64,000 nt of DNA from an uncultured Lachnospiraceae bacterium (GTDB lineage Bacteria > Bacillota > Clostridia > Lachnospirales > Lachnospiraceae). The stretch covers positions 16,536-80,535 of the forward strand of contig CAJTQO010000012.1 of the NCBI GenBank assembly GCA_910578405.1, written 5' to 3'. The notes beneath the pieces were generated by a model. It saw only the letters and a program-made list of their open reading frames with translations. It was not told where the DNA came from and did not search any database. The position numbers were made by a program, and so were the translations under genes. Positions 1 through 8,216 of the stretch are shown one piece after another. Position 1 is the stretch's first letter; every line of letters starts with the position of its first letter.

Positions 1-1462
1 TCCCCTGCAATGCCTTCAGGTTCGGCAAGTCATAACCGTAAACCCTTTTTGGAATTTCGTACAGCTCAGTATTCAACTCATCCAACGTATAGGCATTCCC
101 GGAAAGATATTCATACAATAACCGGACAGCCTCTTTTTCCTTCTCATCCAGAGCGTTATAGACTTCCCAATTCCGCGCCGGACACAATTTATTCACATTT
201 TCCGGAGAACAGTTTTCCAGCCAATACTTCGCCAACCCCAAACGGTCTTTAAACTCCTCATACCGGTACGGCGTCCCGATTTTTTGGAATACCGTCTCCA
301 ACATCTCCACGTTGAAATCCACAATAGAGCCAAGCTGCACTAAATGGGACATAGGCACAAGGGAAATCTTTTGCTCGAACATCAGGCAGCTATTCATAAT
401 ATCGCAGATATGTTCGTCCGCCGTCCCGTCCAAAAAGCTCTTATACTGCTTGTCAAACTCAAAATACTGCCGCAAAATGCCATCGTCAAAGCAAAAATCA
501 AACGCCTTGTTCGGTTCCGACCTGGCATATAGCCAAAGAATCACTTCCGGCTGGTATATATTTAACAGAGTGGCAGGCGTTAAGTTCAACCCGGTGGAAC
601 CCGACATCTTCCCGGTGGAACCCTTAATGCCGATAAACTCATACCCCTGGAAAACAGGCGCTTCATAATCAAAAATCTTCTTCGCAATCACCCTGCTTGT
701 TTCATAGCTCCCCCCCGGGCTTGCATGATCCTTTCCGCCCGGCTCAAAGTCCACCTGCTCATACTTCCAGCGCATAGGCCAGTCCACTTTCCACGCCAGC
801 TTGCAGTTATAATCCTTTGTAAAATCATGCACTCCGTGATAACCGCATTGGCATGTATATTCCGCTGTTGTACAATCCTCGGAAAGGGCCGTAATCTTCG
901 TTGTATCCCTATGGCACTCCGGGCAATAGATGCTGACCGGATAATACGCCTCCCGCTCTCCCTCTTTCGAATCCTGGGTGCGGAAACTGTCCAGAATATC
1001 AAAAATTTCCCCACGCTTGCGCAAAGCCTCTATCACATAATCCTTGTACTTCCCGCTTTTATTCATCTCCCCCTGGTAACGGTAATCCATCCGTATGCCA
1101 AACCTTGCAATGGAAGCTTCAAATTCCTTCTCAAAATATTCCGCATACGTCTTCTCCCCTGTGCCAAAAGGATTCGGCGCATCCACATAAGAAGCTCCGA
1201 TATACTTCTCCATATCCCCGTTAGCCTTCGCCACATTCACCGGAATTTTACGAATCCTGTCATACTCATCCCAGGAAAATAGCAGCTTGGCTTTCTTCCC
1301 CCGCCTCTCCAACGCCTTCACCACAAACAAACTAGTTGCAATATCCCTGAAATTCCCAATATGGATAGAACCCGACGGACTAATGCCTGCGGCGCATACA
1401 TACTCTTCCTTATCCGGATTCCTGCTGATAATCCTATCCGCAATCTTGTCTGACCAATGCAT
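1..1462 (-). CDS. lysK: Lysine--tRNA ligase, class I (3' end outside window)
   Basis: Charges tRNA-Lys with lysine using a class I Rossmann catalytic core. The reverse strand reads without a stop from an ATG preceded by AGGAG. Residues about 25-40 contain the HIGH-type motif (GSIHIGN), and about residue 285 the KMSKS-type motif reads KMSGS. A CxxC...CxC zinc-like segment lies between them (CPECHRD, then TCQCGYHG). The 487 visible codons are slightly short of the roughly 520-residue family length, so only the C-terminal tail is missing at the window edge. This is the archaeal-type enzyme, unrelated to the class II LysRS used by most bacteria. It reads away from the neighbouring chemoreceptor's terminator. 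Confidence is high because both signature motifs are intact. Confidence 0.95.
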   Translation of the reverse strand, partial: MHWSDKIADRIISRNPDKEEYVCAAGISPSGSIHIGNFRDIATSLFVVKALERRGKKAKLLFSWDEYDRIRKIPVNVAKANGDMEKYIGASYVDAPNPFGTGEKTYAEYFEKEFEASIARFGIRMDYRYQGEMNKSGKYKDYVIEALRKRGEIFDILDSFRTQDSKEGEREAYYPVSIYCPECHRDTTKITALSEDCTTAEYTCQCGYHGVHDFTKDYNCKLAWKVDWPMRWKYEQVDFEPGGKDHASPGGSYETSRVIAKKIFDYEAPVFQGYEFIGIKGSTGKMSGSTGLNLTPATLLNIYQPEVILWLYARSEPNKAFDFCFDDGILRQYFEFDKQYKSFLDGTADEHICDIMNSCLMFEQKISLVPMSHLVQLGSIVDFNVEMLETVFQKIGTPYRYEEFKDRLGLAKYWLENCSPENVNKLCPARNWEVYNALDEKEKEAVRLLYEYLSGNAYTLDELNTELYEIPKRVYGYDLPNLKALQG

Positions 1463-1620
1463 ACCTGCACTCCTTTCCATCACTCTTCATCCCCGCGCCC
1501 ATCAGGCGCTTCTGTACAGACATACGCTATTATACCGCCTTTGCGCCATAAAGTAAATTCCTTTCCCAAGTTTTCTTCGCTCCCTTTCCCCCGACGTCCC
1601 TCCTCCTCCGATATTCCATG

Positions 1621-1720
1621 AAAAAAGCTGCCACAGCAAGCTTTTCAAACACAGGATATGGCATGTTCTAACCAACGCTCCCCATATCCTGCATTTTCAT
1701 TTCTTACTGTGGCAGCCAAA
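1621..1720 (-). terminator. Nested hairpin terminator behind the chemoreceptor gene
   Basis: On the minus strand an outer stem GCTGCCACAG/CTGTGGCAGC encloses an inner stem CAGGATATGG/CCATATCCTG and ends in a T run. It starts about 65 bases after the chemoreceptor stop codon, so it is most simply that gene's terminator. The two-level stem is longer than usual for an intrinsic terminator. Confidence 0.7.
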
Positions 1721-1781
1721 GCTTTGCCTTATAAAAACTTACAAAATAATTTACGGCTATGCCCAACCTGGCGCCATATCC

Positions 1782-3602
1782 TTACAGCCGGAACTTGCCC
1801 GCCTCTTCGTTCTGCCGGTGGCTTAATTCCACCAGGCCCGCCGTATCTTCCCTGCACTCTCCAAGCGTCTGGGAAAGAAGCATCATGCTGGCACTCGTTT
1901 CTTCGGTGGACGCTGCATTTTCCTCCACCACGCTGGCCAGACTGTTTACGGAATCCGTCACAATCTGTTTCAGGGAATTCAAAATCTCTGTCTGTTCGCC
2001 AATTTCCCTCGTCACCCCTTCCACCTGCGTCACTTCATTGCTCAGACTGCGGAACGCCTCTCTTGTTTCTTTTAGGCAAATCTGCTGCTTTTGCACATTC
2101 CGCGTCACTTCTTCCATTTTGCTCACGGAGCTTTCCACATTGCCTATCAGTTCTTTCACAATGCTTTCAATTTCCTTGGCGTTGCCGGAAGATTCCTCGG
2201 AAAGGTTGCGGATTTCTTCCGCCACAACGGCAAACCCTCTCCCGGCGTCCCCTGCCCTAGCCGCCTCAATGCTGGCATTTAACGAAAGCAGATTGGTCTG
2301 CCCTGCCAGCCCTTTGATGATTTCCACCGCCTTGTTAATGCTGGCTGCGGAATCGTTGTTCCGGTTAGTCTGTTCGGATACAATCTCAATCGTTTCAATG
2401 GTCAGTTTCGTAATCCGCTCCAGCTCCTGAATGCTTTCCGAAGCGCCTGCCGTGTGCTTCGTCATGGCCGATACCGTTCCTTCCAACTGGTTGACGCCGT
2501 TCTTCTCCACTTCAATGACTCCGCCCAGTTCTTTAATCTTGTCATTGACTATCTCGGTTTCATTGGCCTGGTTGGTAGCCCCTTTGGCCAAATCTTCAAT
2601 GGCCTGGTTGGTATTCTGGATGCTTTCCGAAATATACTCAAATTTCTCACTGAACTTCTCGCTGCTCTTATTCAAAGCTTCCCCTGTGTGAACCACGCTG
2701 CCCAGCATACTGGCCAGCGACTGGCGCACATTTTCCAAGGAGCGCGCCATCTCCCCAATCTCGTCGGCGCGCTGCAGTAAGGAATGGCTCACGGTAAAAC
2801 TCATATCCCCTACAGCCGCCTGGCGTAAATTGCCCTCCACCAGCTTAATGCCTCTTGTAATCCGCATCCCGCCCAGGGCAGACAAAACCAGCGCCAGAGC
2901 CAACAATATGGCTGCCAGAATGCCGTAAATGGTCAGCATTTTGGAAAATTCTTCCTCGATATGCACTTTCATCCCGTCAATCTTGGCATTCATGTCATCC
3001 ACATAGTTCCCGGTGGCGACTGCCCATCCCCACGGCTCGAACATCTCCGAATAAGCAATCTTTGGCGCTACGGTCACGCCGTCTGACTTTGTAAAATAAA
3101 ATTCATTGAATCCGCCCCCGCCTTCCGCGCAGGCCACTACGCTCTGCGTCACCTTGACGCCGTTTTGGTCTGTCAGGTCATACCGGTTGGTTCCCTCCTG
3201 CTCTGTCAGGATAGGATGCATTACTAACATATAGTCGCTTCCGTCAATCCAGATATAACCCGATGCATCATCCCGGTAACGCATGTAACGAACCGCGTCC
3301 TTGGCCAGCTGCTGCGCCTCTTCCACTGTCAGTTCGCCAGACTGGCTCCGTTCATAAAAGTCCTGAATGACCCCAAGCGCGCCCTGCACCTGGGATTTGA
3401 TTTCCATCAGATATCCGTCCATCATGGATTCTTCATATAATTGCGCAGACTCATTCATCGACTGCCGCAGGTAATAAACGCCCAGGCTTGCCAGCCCGGC
3501 CGCAGAAACCGCAATCATAAGGAAAATAATCGAAATCAACATAGCTGTCAGGCTCCGAAAGCCCTTTCTTCCCTGTGTTCCACTCTTCTTCATTTCTGCC
3601 AT
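1782..3602 (-). CDS. Methyl-accepting chemotaxis protein with extracellular Cache domain
   Basis: Transmembrane chemoreceptor that signals to CheA/CheW. Membrane segment 1 lies at about residues 18-44. It is followed by a single-Cache-type sensor domain (about 45-215, with the YIWIDGSDYMLVMHP and PWGWAVATGNYVDD stretches typical of that fold), membrane segment 2 (about 222-247) and a HAMP linker. The long helical signalling domain has the conserved hairpin tip around NLLSLNASIEAARAG. At 606 residues it is ordinary for the family. The start is set by GGAGGTGAG just upstream of the ATG. No che genes are in the window, so it is probably an orphan receptor locus. The ligand cannot be read from sequence; Cache domains of this type usually bind small organic acids or amino acids. 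Confidence 0.93.
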   Translation of the reverse strand: MAEMKKSGTQGRKGFRSLTAMLISIIFLMIAVSAAGLASLGVYYLRQSMNESAQLYEESMMDGYLMEIKSQVQGALGVIQDFYERSQSGELTVEEAQQLAKDAVRYMRYRDDASGYIWIDGSDYMLVMHPILTEQEGTNRYDLTDQNGVKVTQSVVACAEGGGGFNEFYFTKSDGVTVAPKIAYSEMFEPWGWAVATGNYVDDMNAKIDGMKVHIEEEFSKMLTIYGILAAILLALALVLSALGGMRITRGIKLVEGNLRQAAVGDMSFTVSHSLLQRADEIGEMARSLENVRQSLASMLGSVVHTGEALNKSSEKFSEKFEYISESIQNTNQAIEDLAKGATNQANETEIVNDKIKELGGVIEVEKNGVNQLEGTVSAMTKHTAGASESIQELERITKLTIETIEIVSEQTNRNNDSAASINKAVEIIKGLAGQTNLLSLNASIEAARAGDAGRGFAVVAEEIRNLSEESSGNAKEIESIVKELIGNVESSVSKMEEVTRNVQKQQICLKETREAFRSLSNEVTQVEGVTREIGEQTEILNSLKQIVTDSVNSLASVVEENAASTEETSASMMLLSQTLGECREDTAGLVELSHRQNEEAGKFRL

Positions 3603-3720
3603 TTACTCACCTCCAAGTTTTCTTATGTAACTTCTAATTTAATTATATACTATTCTCCCGTGAAGTCAATTAACAAATAATTTAAATTGGAAAATCCGTA
3701 CAAAAATTTTTTCCAGGATA

Positions 3721-3749
3721 TGAAAGGATTTTCCATCCCGGTTCGTATT
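3721..3749 (+). promoter_or_regulatory. Candidate ECF-type promoter for the His-rich/sigma unit
   Basis: TGAAAG, 17 bases, then CGTATT resembles the TGAAAC-N16/17-CGTA promoters used by SigW-like ECF sigma factors. It lies about 70 bases before the His-rich gene's ATG and upstream of the ECF sigma gene, which suggests self-activation. An overlapping TATAAT (starting at base 3749) could instead serve sigma-A. Confidence 0.45.
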
Positions 3750-3817
3750 ATAATTAGATGGATAGTAAGCCATCTGGCAAAACTAACATAAAAATAAAGA
3801 TAAAGGAGAGATTCATT

Positions 3818-4246
3818 ATGAAAAGACGTATCATCGCAGCGCTGATGGTTTCGGTGGCCGCTGTAGCCATGACGCCTGCAACGGCTTTGGCGCATCACGG
3901 CGGCGGGCATCATGGCGGCGGACACCACGGCGGCTACGCAGCCCAGTCAACTTATGTAGCCCCTGCGCCCACCTATACCGCACCGGCTCCAACCTACACA
4001 GCTCCCGCCCAGACAGGCGCCGTTGCGGTTACCCCTGTGGTTGCTCCGGTTTGTACGGTAGAGGGATGCCTCACCATCGGGGAACATGCGCATGAAGACG
4101 GGTGTATCGTTACCCATTATTACGGTGACGGGCATGACTGCCACACGGAATATGACCATTACTACGGAGACGGGCATGACTACCATGACCAGAGCGGACA
4201 CTACTATGGCGACGGGCATGGCCATCATAACGATTACTGCTATTAA
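3818..4246 (+). CDS. Secreted histidine-rich repeat protein
   Basis: I do not recognise a named family. The start is the ATG after AAGGAGAG; an upstream in-frame codon has no ribosome binding site. Residues 1-25 form a clear signal peptide (two Arg, a hydrophobic core, then ALA before HHGG). The mature part has three HHGGG-type repeats, a Pro/Thr-rich APAPTYT repeat, a Cys/His block (VCTVEGC...HAHEDGC) and three copies of HYYGDGH at about 14-residue spacing. The Cys-x4-Cys...His-x-His pattern resembles short secreted proteins common in Lachnospiraceae. His, Cys and Asp clusters suggest binding of transition metals outside the membrane, which is inference. It lies 86 bases upstream of the ECF sigma gene and is probably cotranscribed with it. 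Confidence 0.8.
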   Translation: MKRRIIAALMVSVAAVAMTPATALAHHGGGHHGGGHHGGYAAQSTYVAPAPTYTAPAPTYTAPAQTGAVAVTPVVAPVCTVEGCLTIGEHAHEDGCIVTHYYGDGHDCHTEYDHYYGDGHDYHDQSGHYYGDGHGHHNDYCY

Positions 4247-4332
4247 TCAATTCATAGCTGCAGCCGCTAAAATGCCCATGCAAGCATGCCCGGCTGGCTG
4301 ATTGCCTGCAGGATGAAACAAGGAGCGTTTCT

Positions 4333-4818
4333 ATGAGAAGTAACAGCGAGGCGGAGAGAGCGGTTGAAAAGTACGCCGATACTATCCGCCGCGTCTGCTT
4401 TATGCACCTGAAAAACTACAGCGATGTAGAGGATGTGTTCCAGGAAGTTTTTTTGAAATATATCCTCCATGACGACCCTTTTGAAAGCGATGCGCATGAA
4501 AAGGCATGGCTTATTCGGGTTGCCATTAATGCATGTAAAGATATGTTCAAAAGCTTTTTCCGGCGTAAAGTATGCTCTCTGGAAGATATTGACCCAGAAC
4601 CTTCCTATATCCAGGAAGACCATAAAGATATATTGGAATCCGTGTTAAAATTACCGGATAATTATAAAAACGTTATTTATTTGTTTTATTATGAAGGATA
4701 TACGGCAGTCGAAATAGCAAAGATATTGAATAAACGGGAAAATACAATTTATACGTGGCTGTCACGTGCAAAGGCTAAGCTAAAAGAGGAGTTAGGAGGT
4801 GAATTTTTTGACAGGTGA
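4333..4818 (+). CDS. RNA polymerase sigma factor, ECF subfamily
   Basis: Directs RNA polymerase to a small regulon when released by its anti-sigma factor. Region 2 spans about residues 10-75 (DVEDVFQEVFLKY, then AWLIRVAINACKD). Region 4 spans about 105-158 and has the helix-turn-helix YTAVEIAKILNKRENTIYTWLSRAKAKLKEEL. At 161 residues it has the length of a minimal ECF factor with no extra domains. The ATG follows AAGGAG. The next gene overlaps its 3' end and is an RsgI-like anti-sigma factor, the usual partner arrangement. The secreted His-rich protein upstream is the most obvious candidate target. Confidence 0.93.
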   Translation: MRSNSEAERAVEKYADTIRRVCFMHLKNYSDVEDVFQEVFLKYILHDDPFESDAHEKAWLIRVAINACKDMFKSFFRRKVCSLEDIDPEPSYIQEDHKDILESVLKLPDNYKNVIYLFYYEGYTAVEIAKILNKRENTIYTWLSRAKAKLKEELGGEFFDR

Positions 4819-5596
4819 ACTAAAAACGGCATTTGACGGCATACAGGCTGAGGACGCTTTAAAGACCACAACTATGGATTACCTGCAAAAAGAGGCCCTG
4901 CAGCGTGGCGCAAAACAGCGCCGCTTTTCACCGCGCTATCTTTCCGGCGCATTCGCTTCCATAGCCATCCTGTTTTTTTCAGGTTTATTCACATACCATC
5001 TTTACTATACGCCAAGCGCGTATATTAATGTGGACGTAAACCCTTCCATTGAAATTATCTTAAACCGTTTTGACAGAGTCATTGACGCCTGCGCCTATAA
5101 TATGGATGGGGAGGACATCCTCCGGGAAACGGACATACAAAACAAAAAATACAGTGAAGCAATAGATATCCTTATGGAGCAGATTGTGCAGGACGGGTAT
5201 GCGCAGGACAACAGCCTGATTTCCGTTACCTTACAGTCAGACAGCGGTAAAAAAGAGGAGGCCATGCTTTCCAATATCGAATCTGCCATGCAGGGACACC
5301 ATACGGGAGCGCAGATTGAGTGCTTCGCCATCGACCCACTGACCAGGGATACGGCGCACCATCTAAACTTAAGCCCGGCAAAATACCTTGCCATCCAGGC
5401 GCTGATGGAAGTTGACCCGGCCACTACCATTGACGGCTGTATGCACCACTCCATCCAGGAAATCAAAGAGCTGACAAAGCAGCATACAGGCAATCACCAC
5501 AGCCACACTGGGGACAGCCCGGCCGGAGCCGGTTCCCCCAAAAACGCGATGTCAGGAAGCCACCGTCACGGCCAGGCCGGCCATGGCTCCCATTAA
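4808..5596 (+). CDS. RsgI-like membrane anti-sigma factor with histidine-rich tail
   Basis: Expected to hold the ECF sigma factor at the membrane. A short cytoplasmic N-terminus (about 1-45) is followed by one membrane helix (about 46-65). Next comes the RsgI-type core (INVDVNPSIEIILNRFDRVI and a following GEDIL...AIDILM region). The C-terminal extracellular stretch ends in a tail with repeated His (NHHSHTG, SHRHGQAGHGSH). I chose the TTG start because GGAGG sits 8 bases before it; a GTG nine bases earlier overlaps that ribosome binding site. The gene overlaps the sigma stop by 11 bases, implying translational coupling. In clostridial RsgI proteins the outer domain is the sensor, often for polysaccharide. 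Here a His-rich tail replaces it, so metal sensing is a reasonable inference. Confidence 0.85.
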   Translation: MTGELKTAFDGIQAEDALKTTTMDYLQKEALQRGAKQRRFSPRYLSGAFASIAILFFSGLFTYHLYYTPSAYINVDVNPSIEIILNRFDRVIDACAYNMDGEDILRETDIQNKKYSEAIDILMEQIVQDGYAQDNSLISVTLQSDSGKKEEAMLSNIESAMQGHHTGAQIECFAIDPLTRDTAHHLNLSPAKYLAIQALMEVDPATTIDGCMHHSIQEIKELTKQHTGNHHSHTGDSPAGAGSPKNAMSGSHRHGQAGHGSH

Positions 5597-5616
5597 CCGT
5601 TCGTCTGGGAGCCATG
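5582..5616. terminator. Hairpin between convergent anti-sigma and GNAT genes
   Basis: A perfect 11-bp stem, CATGGCTCCCA/TGGGAGCCATG, spans the anti-sigma stop codon. It lies between two convergent genes and could end both transcripts, although no long T run follows on either strand. Confidence 0.5.
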
Positions 5617-5629
5617 ATGTCACAGCCTG

Positions 5630-6409
5630 TCACTTCTTTATCATATTCTCAATAAAAGCTTCCTCTTTTGCCGTGGCTTCCACCCATCCGGGCCGGAAGC
5701 CGCTCTTAATGGCATTTTTCACGGATTTCACATTAGACCATGCCGCACAGTAAAACGGCACACGCCCTCTCTCAAACGTTTCCCTGGCCAGCCGGTTGGT
5801 AAGCGCCGACGCAATCCCCTGCCTCCGGTACGCTGCAAGGACATCCACGCCAATCTGCCACATCGTGTCGCAGTCCGCAGAACAGCCCGCCAGCCCCACC
5901 AGTTTCCCTTTATCATAAGCGCCCACTGCCAGGCTGTCCAGCGCCTTCCGGTCTTCGCACAGCGCGTTTTTCCATTCCGGCAGATACAATTGCGCAAAAT
6001 CCGCCGGTTCCAATATCCGCAGCTCATACGCACAGCTATGGCTGTTTTGGTATATCTCATCTATATCCGGCAGAAAATAATCGGCCATAAAGCAAACCCT
6101 TGCCCCTGCTTTCTCCAAAATCCGGTTTAACGGATAAATCCCCGGCGTTTCAAAACAGTTTTCAATGCCAGGCGTCCCGTCTAAAAACCGGGCAATTTCC
6201 GGCAGCAAATCCACACGGCCTGTTGCGACAATGTTCGCGCCGTAGGACACCAGGTTGCAAATATGGGGCAGTTTCAAGTATTTCCTGGCCTTTTCCGATG
6301 CCTTCGACTCATGAACGCTGTTCTGCGCTGACAGAAAATCCTCCGGGGCGCAGCTACAATCATAAGCCGACTGCTGTATGGCTATTTCCCATATGGTTTG
6401 GTTGTCCAT
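5630..6409 (-). CDS. GNAT family N-acetyltransferase
   Basis: Acetyl-CoA-dependent acyltransferase of unknown substrate. The C-terminal half holds the GNAT fold, with the acetyl-CoA-binding stretch IGVDVLAAYRRQGIASALTN (motif A, R-x-x-G-I-A). The N-terminal ~120 residues are an extra domain typical of two-domain GNATs. The ATG after AAGGAG is preferred to an in-frame upstream codon that would add about 30 residues reading through the inverted-repeat element upstream. It follows the EEP gene by about 80 bases on the same strand, with that repeat element in between. Confidence 0.85.
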   Translation of the reverse strand: MDNQTIWEIAIQQSAYDCSCAPEDFLSAQNSVHESKASEKARKYLKLPHICNLVSYGANIVATGRVDLLPEIARFLDGTPGIENCFETPGIYPLNRILEKAGARVCFMADYFLPDIDEIYQNSHSCAYELRILEPADFAQLYLPEWKNALCEDRKALDSLAVGAYDKGKLVGLAGCSADCDTMWQIGVDVLAAYRRQGIASALTNRLARETFERGRVPFYCAAWSNVKSVKNAIKSGFRPGWVEATAKEEAFIENMIKK

Positions 6410-6446
6410 TGTTCCGCTCCTTTCTTTGCCAATCTTTCTGTTTATA

Positions 6447-6505
6447 CTAGTGTTTGAAAATTGCTTTCCGACAGACGTCAGGAATGAATGTTCAAACACG
6501 CTCTA
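6447..6505. repeat. Short copy of a MITE-like inverted-repeat element
   Basis: The termini GTGTTTGAA and TTCAAACACGCTCTA match the ends of longer elements near 15.0 kb and 21.7 kb. The left inner sequence AAAATTGCTTTCC is also shared, so this 59-bp copy looks internally deleted. Its right end supplies the last codons and the TGA stop of the EEP gene. Confidence 0.75.
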
Positions 6506-7271
6506 AGGACGGCTCCTGCCCTGCATAAAGCAAAGCGCACAACGGATAGTGGTCGGAGAGGAATACCCCGTCTTTCTCATCCTCCCATTTTTCCACCCTT
6601 TCACAAAGGAATCCTTTTGTAAAAATATAGTCAATGCAGCAGGGCGGCTCTGTATGCCAATAACCGTGATATGTAATGCCAATCCCCTGCGTCACATTGG
6701 TATAAAGCGGATAATCTTTCATTACCGCCATTTCCCGGCTGTCCGGCTCTGCGTTCAAATCTCCGGTAATTATCACCGGAGCCTTGGGAAAAAGCTCTGC
6801 TTTTTCCAGTTTCCCCATAATCTGCCGCAGGCCCTGCTCCCTTGCCATGGCACCTTCATGATCCAGGTGGGTGTTCACTACCCGGAATACCTGTTTTGCA
6901 GACAGCTCTTCAAAAAGGGCTTCCGTGCATATCCTTGGACATGCACTCTGCTGCAGATACCTGGAGCCAGGCTGGCAAGGCGTATCCGACAGCCAGTAGG
7001 TTTCCATCTGCACCAGGTTTATCCTGTCCGGACGGTAGGCAATCGCCATCTGTTCATCCTCCAGTGACTGGCTGCGCCCGCAGCCAATCACGTAATATTC
7101 CTGGAGAGCCTCCCTCAGCCAGGCTGCCATATGGGGAAGCGCTTCCTGGAAACAGATAATATCCGCCGCTTCCCGGGAAAGCTTTTCCAAAATCAATGGC
7201 TTACGGAAACAAAAGTTATTGTTTCCGTCCTGCCCGTAATCACAACGTATATTGAACGTCACTATTTTCAA
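6492..7271 (-). CDS. Endonuclease/exonuclease/phosphatase (EEP) family protein
   Basis: Metal-dependent phosphodiesterase or nuclease fold. The full EEP motif series is present: TFNIR near the start, CFQEA, NTHLDHEG, GDLNAEPDS, CIDYIF and the C-terminal SDHYPL catalytic Asp-His. Length (259 residues) is normal. The start is TTG, preceded by AGGGGTG; no ATG lies nearby in frame. The final residues SLERV and the stop codon are encoded by the end of an inverted-repeat element, so the original C-terminus may have been altered. It is 42 bases behind the PfkB kinase and probably shares its transcript. Subfamily members act on sugars, lipids or nucleic acids; the substrate is not evident. Confidence 0.88.
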   Translation of the reverse strand: MKIVTFNIRCDYGQDGNNNFCFRKPLILEKLSREAADIICFQEALPHMAAWLREALQEYYVIGCGRSQSLEDEQMAIAYRPDRINLVQMETYWLSDTPCQPGSRYLQQSACPRICTEALFEELSAKQVFRVVNTHLDHEGAMAREQGLRQIMGKLEKAELFPKAPVIITGDLNAEPDSREMAVMKDYPLYTNVTQGIGITYHGYWHTEPPCCIDYIFTKGFLCERVEKWEDEKDGVFLSDHYPLCALLYAGQEPSLERV

Positions 7272-7313
7272 ATCCGCACCCCTGTTCCGGTTTATTCCGG
7301 TTCCCTTCCGAAT

Positions 7314-8216
7314 TTATGCCCGTTTTGCATCCGCCAGGCGCAGAAGTTCCTCTTCCTCTACGTACCGGGTCAGGCATCCCATCCCCTGTACGCATGTCCC
7401 TCCCGTTATATTGCCAAAGCGCAGACATTGCTCCACCGGAAAGCCATGATAGATTCCATATATAAAGCCACTCATAAATGCATCCCCCGCCCCGGTGGAA
7501 TCCACTGCTTCCACTCCTTGCATGGGAGGGATAATCCGGATTCCCTTTTCATTTTTTAACATGCATCCGTCCTTGTCCAACTTAATGGTCACATCTTTAA
7601 AATAGCGGGACAATTTCCCCGCAGCGCCTTCCACAGAGCTTTCGCCTGTTATTTTCATGGCTTCCTTTTGATTAGGCAGGTAATAATCCGCAATTTCCAA
7701 ATATTCTCTGTATTTTTCCATGGAAAGGCCCTCTTCCCATCCGGTATCAAAGATGAGAATCGTTCCCTCCGCTTTCAGCTTTCTGTAAACTTCCAGAAAG
7801 CCCACCTGCATATCCACCACTTTCGCCCCGGTCAGCTCACGGTAAATCTTTTCTTCCAATTGCTTTGTCACCACAACCTTATCCTGATAGGACAGGAAGC
7901 TCCTGTCCTGACGGTAAACCATAGTTGTGGAAAGGGTCACAGGCATTCCGTCCCCTTCATAAAGATTCACAATCGGCGTCCCATATTGCTCAAACGCTTT
8001 GTAGACAAATTCCGAAAAATAATCCTTCCCTATAAAAGTCACTACCTTGGAAGGAATGCCCAGCCTGGAAGCATTGACCAGTGTGGCCGGAACGCCCCCG
8101 CCCAGATACATCCCAAACCGTTGCGCATACACTTCTTCCCCTGCTTCCGGCAGCTTATCAAAACCGGAGTAAATCAAATCAATGTTAGCAAATCCCACGC
8201 CTCCTGCAAATCCCAT
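7314..8216 (-). CDS. PfkB-family carbohydrate kinase
   Basis: ATP-dependent sugar or nucleoside kinase of the ribokinase fold. The N-terminal region has the glycine-rich substrate motif (YLGGGVPATLVNASRLG), and near the C-terminus lies the PfkB signature DSTGAGDAFMSGFIYG with catalytic Asp. The length of 300 residues is standard. Its ATG directly follows the TAA of the GH4 gene with no gap, so the two are translationally coupled. Pairing with a phospho-glycosidase suggests a role in catabolism of a sugar released from a glycoside. No transporter is adjacent, so the sugar is unknown. Confidence 0.9.
   Translation of the reverse strand: MGFAGGVGFANIDLIYSGFDKLPEAGEEVYAQRFGMYLGGGVPATLVNASRLGIPSKVVTFIGKDYFSEFVYKAFEQYGTPIVNLYEGDGMPVTLSTTMVYRQDRSFLSYQDKVVVTKQLEEKIYRELTGAKVVDMQVGFLEVYRKLKAEGTILIFDTGWEEGLSMEKYREYLEIADYYLPNQKEAMKITGESSVEGAAGKLSRYFKDVTIKLDKDGCMLKNEKGIRIIPPMQGVEAVDSTGAGDAFMSGFIYGIYHGFPVEQCLRFGNITGGTCVQGMGCLTRYVEEEELLRLADAKRA

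Noticed and set aside
725..1556. Plus-strand open frames opposite lysK
   Set aside because: The reverse strand carries clear class I LysRS motifs over the same bases; the plus-strand products have no recognisable features.
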